Both the position numbers and the translations under genes were made by a program. A DNA stretch of 64,000 bases. Source: Candidatus Thiodiazotropha sp. (ex Codakia rugifera). Its GTDB lineage: Bacteria; Pseudomonadota; Gammaproteobacteria; Chromatiales; Chromatiaceae. The notes under the pieces are model-generated. The model was given only the letters and a program-made list of their open reading frames with translations. It had not been told where the DNA came from and did no database searches. The stretch is from assembly GCA_025656675.1 (NCBI GenBank), contig JAHXHN010000002.1:413302-477301 (forward strand), written 5' to 3'. Positions 48,947 through 58,451 of this stretch are shown here, one piece after another. Every line of letters starts with the position of its first letter. Within the stretch, counting starts at the first letter, position 1.

Positions 48947-49510
48947 TTAACGTCCAGCCGTACCATCCGCAGCCCGTAACACCGGATAGTATTGGGTGAA
49001 GACCCAGTCTGTTTTGGCGCTTGCCTGGTGGCAGGCGTTGCAGGTTTCAGTCGGGAAGGCGTTCGCGGTCGACTTCAGCATGCCATGCTGCGGATCGGTA
49101 AAGCTGAAGTATGCCCAGTTTCCGGGTTCATTCGGGAAATGCTTGGCGCTCTTGATCGTAGTCTCCAGCCCTATGAAATCGCCCATGAAGTAGCCCTTAC
49201 CACTCACTGCCTGCTTGGATCCAACACTCACCAGCTCTTTAACCAGAATGGTGCCGTCGCGGAATTTGCCGGTCTTTTTCCAATGATCAAAGCTTTTCGG
49301 ATCAATGTAGACCGCGTGGAATTCTGGAAAGGGCGCCTTACCATCATTCATGTCATTCGGGGTGACGGGTGTACCGACATAGATCCATTCCCGATAATTC
49401 TGGGGTTGTTTCAGGGTGCCATCGTCGCTGATCTCGAATGCCATGTCTGCCTGGGCCAGTGTCGAAGCAGCAAGTAGGAGAGGGAAGAATAGTCGTGTCA
49501 TAGTCGTCAT
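48947..49510 (-). CDS. P460-family cytochrome, copy 1
   Basis: This 187-residue periplasmic protein has a signal peptide ending near residue 21 (AQADM) and one heme c site CNACH near residue 159. It shares the VYIDPKSFDHWKKTGKFRDG segment then TILVKEL with the next gene. It is the first gene of the minus-strand cluster, 137 bases from the divergent AraC-type regulator, which probably controls it. A ribosome site CGGAGCAG precedes the ATG. Confidence 0.87.
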   Translation of the reverse strand: MTTMTRLFFPLLLAASTLAQADMAFEISDDGTLKQPQNYREWIYVGTPVTPNDMNDGKAPFPEFHAVYIDPKSFDHWKKTGKFRDGTILVKELVSVGSKQAVSGKGYFMGDFIGLETTIKSAKHFPNEPGNWAYFSFTDPQHGMLKSTANAFPTETCNACHQASAKTDWVFTQYYPVLRAADGTAGR

Positions 49511-49647
49511 TTGGTCTGCTCCGTTGATTGATCAAACCCTCGGCTTATCTCTCTGCAACCGAGGTGTGGCACAAGATTAGACACAGTCCATCGGATAAAC
49601 TATGCTTTTTAGTCCGTGATTATTAGTTAATCGTCCAGAATGGTGCT

Positions 49648-50562
49648 ATGAATAATCAGATTCCCGACGACGCTCTCACACGACTGCTGGACCGCATGCA
49701 GATTGAAGCGCAACTCTTCAAACACCGTGACTATTGTGGTTCCTGGGCTATCGACACCTCGGGTAGCGGACTGGTGCCGTTTCATCTTATTGAAAGAGGT
49801 ATGGGTTGGTTACACATCGAAGGCCAGCCGCCCCAGCACCTGCAGGCTGGGGATTTTGTACTTTTTCCCAGAGACCTCCCGCACGTCGTAACCAGTGAAG
49901 CGACACCGCCGAATCCGGACATCATCAATGTTGAGGAGGTCGGCACGAAGGATGAAAATTTTGCCAGTATCCTTTGCGGTTTCTATGCCTTCCGTAGCAG
50001 AGCGGTAACGCCACTACTCAACGACTTGCCGCAACTTGTCCTGATCAAGGAGGCACGCAGCAATCCCTCGACGGCCGCAATCGGTTTTGTCATCGACGCC
50101 GCACTCATGGAGCTGGATCACGACTACCCGGGAAGAAACACTGCGCTTCGTGACTTGGCACGACTGCTGTTTCTCAATGTGTTGAGAGATCGTATTGCAC
50201 GGGGTCTCTCGGCGCATTTTCTGGCTGCGCTCGGGGATTCCCAGATCGGTAGGGCCTTGACCGCGATTCATACTGATTTCTCCCGGAGCCTCAGTCTGGA
50301 TGTCTTGGCCCGGCTGGCAGGTATGAGCCGGTCCTCTTTTTCCGATAAGTTCCATACCCTGGTCGGGATTACCCCGGCGAAGTATTTGACGAACTGGCGC
50401 ATGCAGGAGGCGGTTTTTCTGCTTGAGACTACAGACTTGAGCGTGGAACAGATCGCCGATGCCTGCGGCTATAACTCCCCCATTGCTTTTCGCAAGGCGT
50501 TCAAGTCCACCACCGGCACAACACCCAGGCAGGTGCGGATAGGTAACACGCCTAAAGGCTAA
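49648..50562 (+). CDS. AraC-family transcriptional regulator with cupin sensor
   Basis: This 304-residue regulator has an N-terminal cupin-type domain (HLIERGMGWLHIEGQPPQHL then QAGDFVLFPRDLPHV; about residues 35-110) that may bind a small ligand, and a C-terminal AraC double helix-turn-helix (SLDVLARLAGMSRSSFSDKF ... SVEQIADACGYNSPIAFRKAFK). It resembles cupin_6-type AraC regulators, some of which respond to reactive chlorine or oxidants. Transcribed away from the P460 cluster, it is the likely local activator. Confidence 0.9.
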   Translation: MNNQIPDDALTRLLDRMQIEAQLFKHRDYCGSWAIDTSGSGLVPFHLIERGMGWLHIEGQPPQHLQAGDFVLFPRDLPHVVTSEATPPNPDIINVEEVGTKDENFASILCGFYAFRSRAVTPLLNDLPQLVLIKEARSNPSTAAIGFVIDAALMELDHDYPGRNTALRDLARLLFLNVLRDRIARGLSAHFLAALGDSQIGRALTAIHTDFSRSLSLDVLARLAGMSRSSFSDKFHTLVGITPAKYLTNWRMQEAVFLLETTDLSVEQIADACGYNSPIAFRKAFKSTTGTTPRQVRIGNTPKG

Positions 50563-51045
50563 TGGCGCAGTTGTCATACCAACCCAGGTATCGTAGGAAA
50601 GTGTTTTTTACAGGTGACTTCTCTTACACGCTCGATAGCTGAATCAGTCAATTCCATTCTCGAGGGCATGACAGGGTTGGGGATGGATTACGATAAAGGC
50701 CCTTTCTACCAGACCAAGCACTTTGAACGCTATAACGAAGTAATCGAGAAAACGGTTTGGCCTGTCACAGCCGTTGTACCCGAGAGTGTCGCGATGCATT
50801 GCGTGAAGAGCAGATGCGGTAAAAACACAAACCACGATACGATGGCCATTGTGCAGAGGAAATTGGGAATGACATTAGCCACCTGAGCCACCTGATCCCT
50901 ATGCATAAGCAGAAAGTGGTGAACGCAATTAAATTTGATCTGGCAAGCATTATCGAGCAGACATAAGTATCTCTATGATGCGGTACGGGTCATCGACGAC
51001 CTCGTGTTTGTGAGCCAATGCAATTACATCCTTCTAAATCTTCGG
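50563..51045. other. Apparently decayed coding region
   Basis: A 90-codon plus-strand frame starting at 50614 and another frame covering roughly 50790-50965 both look protein-like for short stretches but stop without family motifs. I see no ribosome site or recognisable product. A degraded gene at the end of the accessory segment is the simplest reading. Confidence 0.4.
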
Positions 51046-51074
51046 TAGCCCGAAGGCCGTTGGTACAAATATAG
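51046..51074 (+). repeat. Partial copy of tRNA-fMet (candidate att remnant)
   Basis: TAGCCCGAAGGCCGTTGGTA and the next 9 bases match the tRNA-fMet anticodon-arm/variable/T-arm segment (45766-45794) at 24 of 29 positions without gaps. Such a direct repeat of a tRNA 3' part marks the far end of many integrated islands. Here it would close a 5.3-kb segment. The acceptor end is not repeated. Confidence 0.6.
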
Positions 51075-51103
51075 ATGGTATAAAGACCTGAACATTATTG
51101 ATA

Positions 51104-51373
51104 TTAAAAAAGAAGGTTCACCGGGTTGGTGCAAAGACTGACTTTTGGTTTGATGTCAGCATTAGAAGTGTGTTCGACAAAGTCTACGATATGGCATTCA
51201 AGGAAATCCCAAAGTTGGCCAATATTATCTATACCAGCGTTGTATTCAACTGATTGATCATCTTTAACAACACCATACAATGAATTCCAGCTGTTTATGC
51301 AGTCTCTCCAAATGCTATTCATCAGATCTTCTGAGAACCGCTGTTTCAGTTTTTTATATGACAGTTCATGCAC
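51104..51373 (-). CDS. Hypothetical small protein
   Basis: This 89-residue frame of natural-looking composition (HELSYKKLKQRFSEDLMNSI at the start) has no recognised domain, signal peptide or membrane helix. The start has no clear ribosome site. It lies in an AT-richer stretch after the tRNA copy. It may be real or a remnant; no function is assigned. Confidence 0.35.
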   Translation of the reverse strand: MHELSYKKLKQRFSEDLMNSIWRDCINSWNSLYGVVKDDQSVEYNAGIDNIGQLWDFLECHIVDFVEHTSNADIKPKVSLCTNPVNLLF

Positions 51374-51744
51374 GGCCTAATTCAGTGATATGCTGGTTTA
51401 CTCCGCTCTGGGTCACTGCTTTATTTTTTGGCTCAACATCAATCTTTTGCGTAATCGTGTGGGCAATTGCTGCTTTATCTCAGTGGCAACCATCAGTTGT
51501 TACCTGACATGCAACCAGGAGTTCTGTTGATCCATTCAACGATGATTATCCCAATAGCAGCAACAAGGGGGCTTCAGGTGAATACCGGATGATAGTTGCT
51601 TGAACTGTTTTGATCTCAGTAGAAAAAATTGGTCGGGCTTCAGGAAAATGGATACTCCATCCTGACCTTTCGTGAAAATGGTAGCGGTTATGTTTTCACT
51701 TTTATGCATCGGGCCAACCAATCTGCATGACAGATCAGCTGTGA
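51374..51744. other. Non-coding AT-rich stretch
   Basis: Short frames occur on both strands, but none has a ribosome site, family motif or sensible length. No repeat or hairpin of note was seen. Confidence 0.4.
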
Positions 51745-53091
51745 TTAGTAGTAGTAACCCAGATTTATATTAAATCGATGCTCGGTATTCCCGCTGTCGC
51801 TTCCCATACTGCCGCCAATGAATGGTTGATTCTCAGCGCTGACAAAGTCGATATAGGTATACAAACCGCCAGCGGATACAGCGACCCCAAGCACATTCAT
51901 CCAGGTGTCATCCAGATTTGCAGATTTGTTGGTAATGAGTGAGTAGTCGTTATAGAACAATAGGTTGGTAATCGGTCCCCAAGCAACCGGTAGGCTGTAC
52001 GCTATGTTGGCTGTGTAAGTATCGGCTTCCGCCGGAATGGTATCGTAGAAGCTGTAGGCGCCAACAGCCATCAAATCAGCACCGCCGTCTACATCATACT
52101 CGTATGCGCTGGCTTGCAACTGTAAGTTCCACGGACCGTAGTCACCGACCAGATGAATTGCATAGGCATCGTGGTCACCCACCTTATCGCTACCATTATG
52201 TAACCTACCGTACTGACCTGAGGCGCCCAGTTCGATTTTCAGTCTGTCATTCACAGCCAGTTGATAGGCTATGCGTGCATTCAATGTATTGTTTTCCCCT
52301 AATATATTGGCCGGTTTTTCAAATGTGCCTTCACCTGCTACCCGATAACCCACCACATCGTATGAGTAACGATCCTCGCGCTTGTCGACAAACCCATCAG
52401 CGCCACCCTGTTCATCGTTTAAATAGAATCCTACACGAAAATCCCAGGGTCCGGCTTTATGTAGAAATTTTATACCCGCATCGTAATCATCCTCCAAGCC
52501 CACGTAATAATTGGAGCTGAAGAAAAAGTTGTGGGAGTTATATGGCAATATACCAAATGGAACTTTGTGAATGCCTAGTTGGCCTTGGCTTGTAGCGGAA
52601 AAGTCGTATCCCAACCATGCATGGTGGACTACATTCATATACTGGAACCAGCGCCACTCGGCAGATAACAACACATCACCGATAGTGCCATCCACATTGA
52701 GTCTGAAGATATCAAAATCCAGATCGCCGCCCCGGTCCCTGTTGCCTTCATTATAGCGCTCATTGCTGTATTGTAATCGTACCGCACCGCCAACTTTAAT
52801 CCCGTCCTGGGCCTCTTTGGACTTTTCACTTTTTGTGCTGGCAACTTCCATTTCAGTCCCTGCGCCATCCTGTTGTTCGCTTTCTGTCTTTTTGCCTGAC
52901 TGATTATTGTCCTGGTTGTTCAGCTGCTTTTCCTTCAACAACATCTCCAGTTCGTGTATCCGCTGCTTCATCATTTCAATTTCATGCACAACCTGCTCCG
53001 TTGTGGTATCAGCTGAAAGATGACCTGTATGGAGTGCTGTCATGAGCGCCACGATTACTGGCACATGTCTCATCAGAGGGAGAACTGGCAT
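51745..53091 (-). CDS. Porin-like outer-membrane protein with N-terminal coiled coil
   Basis: This 448-residue protein has a signal peptide (to about residue 27), a coiled-coil segment (VVHEIEMMKQRIHELEMLLK), a charged linker and then a long beta-barrel of alternating aromatic strands ending in YY (FNINLGYYY). This plan fits trimeric phosphate-selective-like or carbohydrate-type porins, in which the coiled coil reaches toward peptidoglycan. The solute is unknown. It is divergent from a BCCT osmolyte transporter gene, with 215 bases between them, so a joint role in osmolyte uptake is possible. Confidence 0.8.
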   Translation of the reverse strand: MPVLPLMRHVPVIVALMTALHTGHLSADTTTEQVVHEIEMMKQRIHELEMLLKEKQLNNQDNNQSGKKTESEQQDGAGTEMEVASTKSEKSKEAQDGIKVGGAVRLQYSNERYNEGNRDRGGDLDFDIFRLNVDGTIGDVLLSAEWRWFQYMNVVHHAWLGYDFSATSQGQLGIHKVPFGILPYNSHNFFFSSNYYVGLEDDYDAGIKFLHKAGPWDFRVGFYLNDEQGGADGFVDKREDRYSYDVVGYRVAGEGTFEKPANILGENNTLNARIAYQLAVNDRLKIELGASGQYGRLHNGSDKVGDHDAYAIHLVGDYGPWNLQLQASAYEYDVDGGADLMAVGAYSFYDTIPAEADTYTANIAYSLPVAWGPITNLLFYNDYSLITNKSANLDDTWMNVLGVAVSAGGLYTYIDFVSAENQPFIGGSMGSDSGNTEHRFNINLGYYY

Positions 53092-53305
53092 GCTAATTAC
53101 CTTATTTATTGGTCTTGTATACTAAGTGAATGAAACACGACCATACCAATCAACTTGGACCTGGTATTTTAGCTATCGATAGACAGCTGTCATTGTTTGC
53201 TGTTTTTATTGGATCGTTATCTCATCTAACCGAACGTGTAATCGATTTGAAATTTGCACCCGGATCGTGCATTGTGCTCGGCACTCTAATCAAATAAAAA
53301 CGCAT

Positions 53306-54877
53306 ATGTCAAATGGTTCCATAGCCTACGAGACCGATTATGAGGTTGGACAGGATAACCTCATGCTATTCGGCATGGATTTACACAATCCGGTCTTTTT
53401 CATCAGCGCCACCCTGATTCTGGTTTTTGTCATCTCAACGCTGCTCTTTCCATCTGAAGCAAAAGCTCTCCTTGATGGTGCAAAAGGGTGGTCAATTGAA
53501 CATTTTGACTGGTTATTTATCTGGAGCGCCAATCTGTTTGTTGTTTTCTGTATTACATTGGTGTTTCTGCCGGTAGGTAAAATACGCATTGGTGGAGAGG
53601 GTGCGATACCGGAGTTTTCCACCATTTCCTGGTTTGCAATGTTGTTTGCTGCAGGGATGGGAATTGGTCTGATGTTCTGGAGTGTTGCCGAACCGGTCGC
53701 CTATTACACCGACTGGTATGGCACCCCACTGAACATCCCCCCCAATACTCCTGAAGCTGCCCGTGCGGCGATCGGTGCCACGATGTTTCACTGGGGCCTG
53801 CATCCCTGGGCAATCTATGCCGTTGTTGCCTTGTCACTCGCGTTCTTTGCATTCAATAAGGGTATGCCTTTAACCATAAGGTCTGCTTTCTACCCGATTT
53901 TTGGTGAAGCATGCTGGGGTTGGGTCGGTCATATTATCGATCTGCTAGCGGTATTGGCGACAATATTCGGTCTTGCCACTTCCCTGGGACTGGGTGCTCA
54001 GCAGGCAGCTGGCGGGCTACAGCATCTATTCGGTATACCCAACGAAATCAATACGCAGATTGCAATTATCGTGGGTGTAACCAGTGTGGCGGTTTTTTCC
54101 GTCGTACGAGGCATCGACAGTGGTGTCAAACTACTCAGCAATATCAACATGGTTTTTGCTGCTTGCCTCTTGGTATTTGTGCTGATTCTTGGCCAGGGAT
54201 TTGGCTTCTTCACAAGTCTGGGCCAGACGGCCAGCGCCTATATCCAAAACCTGCTGCCGTTGAGCAACTCTTTTGGGCGGGAAGATGATGTCTGGTTCCA
54301 TGGCTGGACGGTATTCTATTGGGCCTGGTGGATCTCCTGGTCGCCCTTCGTCGGTATGTTCATTGCCCGTATCTCGAAGGGACGGACAGTAAGACAGTTC
54401 ATTATCGCCGTACTGCTGGTACCTACGGTGGTTACCGCTATTTGGATGACGGCATTCGGCGGAACAGGCCTGGATCAGGCGATGAACGGTGTGGGTCAAT
54501 TGACCAACGGTATCTCTGATGTCTCTCTGGCCATGTTCCATATGCTTGAGAACCTGCCGCTTTCATCCATCACCTCATTTCTTGGTATAGCCTTGGTGCT
54601 TATTTTCTTTGTCACCTCTTCGGACTCCGGCTCTTTGGTGATCGACAGCATTACCGCCGGTGGAAAAGTCGACGCACCCGTGCCCCAGAGAATCTTCTGG
54701 GCAACCCTGGAGGGTGTGATAGCCGGCACACTCCTGTATGGTGGCGGTGCTGAGGCGCTTAAGGCACTCCAGGCGGGTGCAATCAGTGTCGGACTCCCCT
54801 TTACTGTTGTGTTGCTTCTGATGTGCTTTAGTCTCTACAAAGGCCTCTCAGAAGAGCGCCGAAGTGCTCTTGGATGA
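53306..54877 (+). CDS. BCCT-family (betaine/carnitine/choline) transporter
   Basis: This inner-membrane symporter of about 523 residues has 12 helices. The family markers GMGIGLMFWSVAEPVAYY and FFVTSSDSGSLVID, and WAWWISWSPFVGMFIARISK with the aromatic substrate box, are clear. It imports quaternary ammonium compounds, often as osmoprotectants; the exact substrate is not readable. The ATG at 53306 is taken; an upstream GTG at 53267 would add 13 residues. The C-terminus is short, without the long regulatory tail of BetP. Confidence 0.9.
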   Translation: MSNGSIAYETDYEVGQDNLMLFGMDLHNPVFFISATLILVFVISTLLFPSEAKALLDGAKGWSIEHFDWLFIWSANLFVVFCITLVFLPVGKIRIGGEGAIPEFSTISWFAMLFAAGMGIGLMFWSVAEPVAYYTDWYGTPLNIPPNTPEAARAAIGATMFHWGLHPWAIYAVVALSLAFFAFNKGMPLTIRSAFYPIFGEACWGWVGHIIDLLAVLATIFGLATSLGLGAQQAAGGLQHLFGIPNEINTQIAIIVGVTSVAVFSVVRGIDSGVKLLSNINMVFAACLLVFVLILGQGFGFFTSLGQTASAYIQNLLPLSNSFGREDDVWFHGWTVFYWAWWISWSPFVGMFIARISKGRTVRQFIIAVLLVPTVVTAIWMTAFGGTGLDQAMNGVGQLTNGISDVSLAMFHMLENLPLSSITSFLGIALVLIFFVTSSDSGSLVIDSITAGGKVDAPVPQRIFWATLEGVIAGTLLYGGGAEALKALQAGAISVGLPFTVVLLLMCFSLYKGLSEERRSALG

Positions 54878-54903
54878 ATCTTCCGGCATGAGAGTAAAAT
54901 GGC

Positions 54904-55009
54904 CTCCGGCAGAACTGGAGCCGGAGTTCCACTAACCAGAATATATTTACCTCTCACCTGTTTGCCCCATCGTGTTGTCCAGGTCGGGCTCTCAAGTGTG
55001 GTCGAGCCC
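54904..55009 (+). terminator. Hairpins after the BCCT gene
   Basis: CTCCGGC...GCCGGAG (54904-54926) and GGGCTC...GAGCCC (54986-55009) follow the transporter stop. Neither has a clear T-run, so termination is uncertain. The remaining 225 bases to the next gene show nothing recognisable. Confidence 0.3.
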
Positions 55010-55234
55010 TATCCTGCTCAGCAGATCGTTGACATGTAATAGCTTTTCATGAATTTAAAGAGACACCTACCCTAAATTATCATTTTACGCAGTAACCAGA
55101 CCCGCCAACACTAATAAACCCCAATAATTACAACGATGAAGGGGCTCGAATTTAAGGTTATAAATTCCTATATCGAGATAAGGGCAGATATTGGTCGATA
55201 GGCCAGACAAGTTATTTGGGTGGAGGACTCGGTA

Positions 55235-55978
55235 ATGGAAAAGTGGTTGGAAGGCAGGGTAATGGAAAAACGGCTCTGGAGTGACAATCTCTACTCTTTG
55301 CGCCTCAGAGCACCGGTGGATCCGTTCACTGCGGGGCAGTTCACAAGACTGGCACTCGAAATCGACGGTGAGCGTGTCGCCCGGCCTTACTCCTTTGTCA
55401 ATCCGCCTCAGGATGATCTACTGGAAATTTACTTCAACAAGGTGGAGAGCGGTCCACTGAGTCCCCGGCTTGCTGCGCTGGAGCCGGGTGACCGGGTCTG
55501 GGTCTCGGCCAGACCCAATGGCTTTTTCACCCTGGATCAGCTGCCGGACTGCGAAAATCTCTGGATGATCGCCTCCGGTACGGCCCTGGGTGTCTATCTT
55601 TCTATCCTGCGTACTGAGCATCCATGGCAACGATTTAATCGGATCGTCCTGGTACACAATGTGCGAAAAGGGGATCAGCTCAGCTACAGCGAGGAGATCA
55701 CCACCCTGAAACGACAGTATGATGAACGCTTTCGTTATATACCGATTACCAGCCGTGAACAGGTTGATGGTGCCCTGCATGGGCGGGTTCTGGCCACCCT
55801 GGAGGATGGCCGTTTGGAAAAACATGCCGGTGTCCTGCTCACAACGGAACAGTCTCACGTGATGCTTTGTGGCAACATGGGAATGATCCGCGAGGTTTCT
55901 CAAGCCCTCGAGGTTCGCGGTATGCGCAAGCACCGCAAGAAGGAAGCCGGTCACTACACCATTGAAAAGTATCATTGA
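55235..55978 (+). CDS. fpr: Ferredoxin--NADP(+) reductase
   Basis: Fpr moves electrons between NADPH and ferredoxin/flavodoxin in the cytoplasm. The 247-residue protein has FAD motif RPYSFVNPP, GPLSPRL, the NADP-binding IASGTALGVYLSIL and MLCGNMGMIREV, and a C-terminal aromatic near the end (EKYH). The ATG at 55235 follows GGAGG by 8 bases; a GTG 15 bases upstream overlaps that site and is rejected. It stands alone. Confidence 0.92.
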   Translation: MEKWLEGRVMEKRLWSDNLYSLRLRAPVDPFTAGQFTRLALEIDGERVARPYSFVNPPQDDLLEIYFNKVESGPLSPRLAALEPGDRVWVSARPNGFFTLDQLPDCENLWMIASGTALGVYLSILRTEHPWQRFNRIVLVHNVRKGDQLSYSEEITTLKRQYDERFRYIPITSREQVDGALHGRVLATLEDGRLEKHAGVLLTTEQSHVMLCGNMGMIREVSQALEVRGMRKHRKKEAGHYTIEKYH

Positions 55979-56327
55979 ACCGTGAATCGTAATAATTTCT
56001 GCAGTTGATATCAGTCCGTAGGATTATTCAGAGACACCAAACAAATACCTCAACAAAATTGCGGATGTCCTCAAATTCCTCCAGGATCAGTAGATCACTT
56101 CTCTTGTATTTCATGATGTGGAAGAGATGTTCCACTCTGCTTCTGTTAAGGCGTGGTGGGGAGCCTCATTCACTAAAGTTGTAGCTGTAACACGCCGATA
56201 CAACTGATACTGCATACCAGGTTTACTATCTGGGTTTCAGAATTGAACGGTTTGCACGAGTCTGTGGAAACAAAGTGATTTAATGCCACATTGAAAATTG
56301 TGGCGATTCTAAGGAGTGATGAGCTCC
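55979..56327 (+). other. Non-coding stretch before the sensor kinase
   Basis: About 350 bases with no gene-like frame on either strand. AAGGAG at 56311-56316 is the ribosome site of the kinase. No clear promoter was recognised. Confidence 0.4.
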
Positions 56328-58451
56328 ATGCTTCACGAAAATTCACATCAGCAACGAGAGAGCAATATCCGGGTACTGTTGGTAGATGATGATCCCGACA
56401 GCGCTGAGGAGACTGTGCGGCTGCTCAAGCATATGGATTCTCAACAGAGGATCGAGTACAGGACCGTTGAGCTGCTGGCAGATGCCCTCACCGAGATCAG
56501 TCAATCACACTATGACCTCATCCTGCTGGATACCGGACTGGCTGATATGCCGACACCTTCAGCCATACACTCCCTGCGTGATGCATTCTCCTATGCACCG
56601 ATAATTGCCACTATCAAATACGACGACCCGGAGTTGGCTGCAATGTGGGTGGGAGAGGGAGCTGATGAGTGTCTCTTCATGGGCGTGGTGAATGAGAAGG
56701 TGCTCAACCGAGTCGTGCAGTATGCGATTAAACGCTACCATACCTATAGTAAACTGCACCAGCAAACCCGCACGCATCATATCCTCAATACACTATTAAG
56801 CCTCTCACTGCAGGAGATGCCTTTCGAGCGTTTGCTGAAGGCATGCCTGGAAGTCATCCTTTCCGCTCCATTTACGGAGATGTTGCATCAGGGGGCAATC
56901 TTCGTGACAGAGAATGGGGACCGACAGCTCAAAATGCTGGCGCATTCAAATCTCGATAAACAGATAGTTGAGCTTTGCAAGAAGGTGGCTTTTGGTCGTT
57001 GCCTCTGTGGCTGCGCCGCCCAGAGCGGACAACTGCAGTTTGCAGATTGTATCGATCAACGCCACGAAAACCGGGTGGATGGGATGCAGCCCCATGGTCA
57101 CTATAACGTACCTATCATATCCAAAGGTAAAGTGTTGGGTGTGTTGGTGCTCTATCTCAAACAGGGTCATATTCACTGTCAGGAAGAGGAAGAGTTTCTG
57201 CGTGGTGTTGCTGACACCCTGGCGGGCATTATCGAGCGGGCACGCACCAGCGAGCAGTTGGCACGGGCCCATGAACAGAACAGCCGTCTTCTATCTTCGT
57301 TGACTTCCATTCTGATCGGTGTGGATAAACAGGACTGCATTAGCCACTGGAATGAACAGGCGGCAGAAACTTTTGGGATTTCAGCTGAACAAGTGCTGGG
57401 CAAGCCGATGGTTTCCAGTTCCATCGGTTGGGACTGGGTGCAGGTCACAAGCCACATCCTCCAGTGTCAGAGTGATTGCAAGCAGACTGGCCGTTTCGAG
57501 ATGCGATTCAAACCGGAGCATGGAACCAATCGCTTGCTTTCAGTATGTGCTACCCCTTTCATCGGCGAAAGTGGCAGCCTCGATGGCTATCTGTTGATCG
57601 CTGATGATGTAACCGAGCAGAAGCAGCTCGACTCGGAGATGCAGCAGACACAAAAGCTGCAATCGATAGGTCAGTTGGCAGCAGGTATTGCACACGAGAT
57701 CAATACGCCGATCCAATATATCGGTGACAATGTGCGATTCCTGCGCGAAGCGTTTGTGGATATTGCCGATTTCATCTGTGATGAGCGTGCTGTGGTTGAA
57801 GCGGCACGTATTGGCCATGTATCGCCCGAACTCATAGCCCAGCTGGATGAAAAGATCGAAGAGGTGGATCTGGCGTATCTGGAAGAGGAGGTGCCTAACA
57901 CGATTCAACAGACGCTCGACGGGGTTGACCGGGTCGCTACCATTGTGCGGGCAATGAAAGAGTTCTCCCATCCGGGTTCGGAAGAGAAGACGGCTACCAA
58001 TATCAATAAGGTCGTTGAAAGTACGGTGACGGTTACCAGAAATGTCTGGAAATATCATGCCGAGATGAAGCTTGATCTCGATGCCTCTATACCACAGGTT
58101 CTCTGCATTCCCGGGCCGGTCAACGAGGTTATACTCAACATTATTGTCAATGCTGCGCATGCGATCGCCGATCGGGTGGGTGATAGCGGGGATATGGGGC
58201 TTATCCAGATTACCACCGGGTGTGAGGGTGGCTGGGTGATAGTCCGTATCGGTGATAGTGGAACCGGTATCCCAGCAGATGCACAAGCGCATGTCTTCGA
58301 TCCTTTCTTTACCACCAAGGATGTCGGTCAGGGTACCGGTCAAGGGCTCTCACTGAGTCACCGAATTATCGTAGAGCAGCATGACGGAGAGCTGAATTTT
58401 GAGACTGAGATAGGTGTTGGCACAACTTTCATCATCAAGCTCCCCCTGTAG
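56328..58451 (+). CDS. Orphan sensor kinase: receiver-GAF-PAS-histidine kinase
   Basis: This 707-residue soluble kinase starts with a receiver domain (VLLVDDDPDSAEE, phospho-Asp in LILLDTGLADM). It is followed by a GAF domain (about residues 150-300) with the cysteine-rich KVAFGRCLCGCAAQSG, a PAS domain (about 310-435, SLTSILIGVDKQDCISHWNE) and the kinase core with His456 in AAGIAHEINTPIQYIGDN, N box NIIVNAAHAI, DSGTGIP and GTGQGLSL. No membrane helix is present. The ATG at 56328 is spaced 11 bases from AAGGAG; earlier GTG/ATG codons overlap it. No regulator gene adjoins it. Confidence 0.9.
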   Translation: MLHENSHQQRESNIRVLLVDDDPDSAEETVRLLKHMDSQQRIEYRTVELLADALTEISQSHYDLILLDTGLADMPTPSAIHSLRDAFSYAPIIATIKYDDPELAAMWVGEGADECLFMGVVNEKVLNRVVQYAIKRYHTYSKLHQQTRTHHILNTLLSLSLQEMPFERLLKACLEVILSAPFTEMLHQGAIFVTENGDRQLKMLAHSNLDKQIVELCKKVAFGRCLCGCAAQSGQLQFADCIDQRHENRVDGMQPHGHYNVPIISKGKVLGVLVLYLKQGHIHCQEEEEFLRGVADTLAGIIERARTSEQLARAHEQNSRLLSSLTSILIGVDKQDCISHWNEQAAETFGISAEQVLGKPMVSSSIGWDWVQVTSHILQCQSDCKQTGRFEMRFKPEHGTNRLLSVCATPFIGESGSLDGYLLIADDVTEQKQLDSEMQQTQKLQSIGQLAAGIAHEINTPIQYIGDNVRFLREAFVDIADFICDERAVVEAARIGHVSPELIAQLDEKIEEVDLAYLEEEVPNTIQQTLDGVDRVATIVRAMKEFSHPGSEEKTATNINKVVESTVTVTRNVWKYHAEMKLDLDASIPQVLCIPGPVNEVILNIIVNAAHAIADRVGDSGDMGLIQITTGCEGGWVIVRIGDSGTGIPADAQAHVFDPFFTTKDVGQGTGQGLSLSHRIIVEQHDGELNFETEIGVGTTFIIKLPL

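Noticed and set aside
49524-49535. TTGATTGATCAA near the P460 copy 1 start, resembling an FNR box
   Set aside because: The half-sites are separated by 2 bases instead of 4, and it lies too close to the start codon to activate transcription.
50614-50886. 90-codon frame after the AraC gene as a real gene
   Set aside because: No ribosome site, motif or partner; the adjacent frame also looks coding for a short stretch, so decay is more likely.
51280-51721. Small frames on both strands in the AT-rich stretch
   Set aside because: They overlap each other, lack ribosome sites and have no recognisable domains.
53267-53305. Upstream GTG start for the BCCT transporter
   Set aside because: The extra 13 residues are unlike the family and no ribosome site precedes them; ATG at 53306 is preferred, although its own site is weak too.
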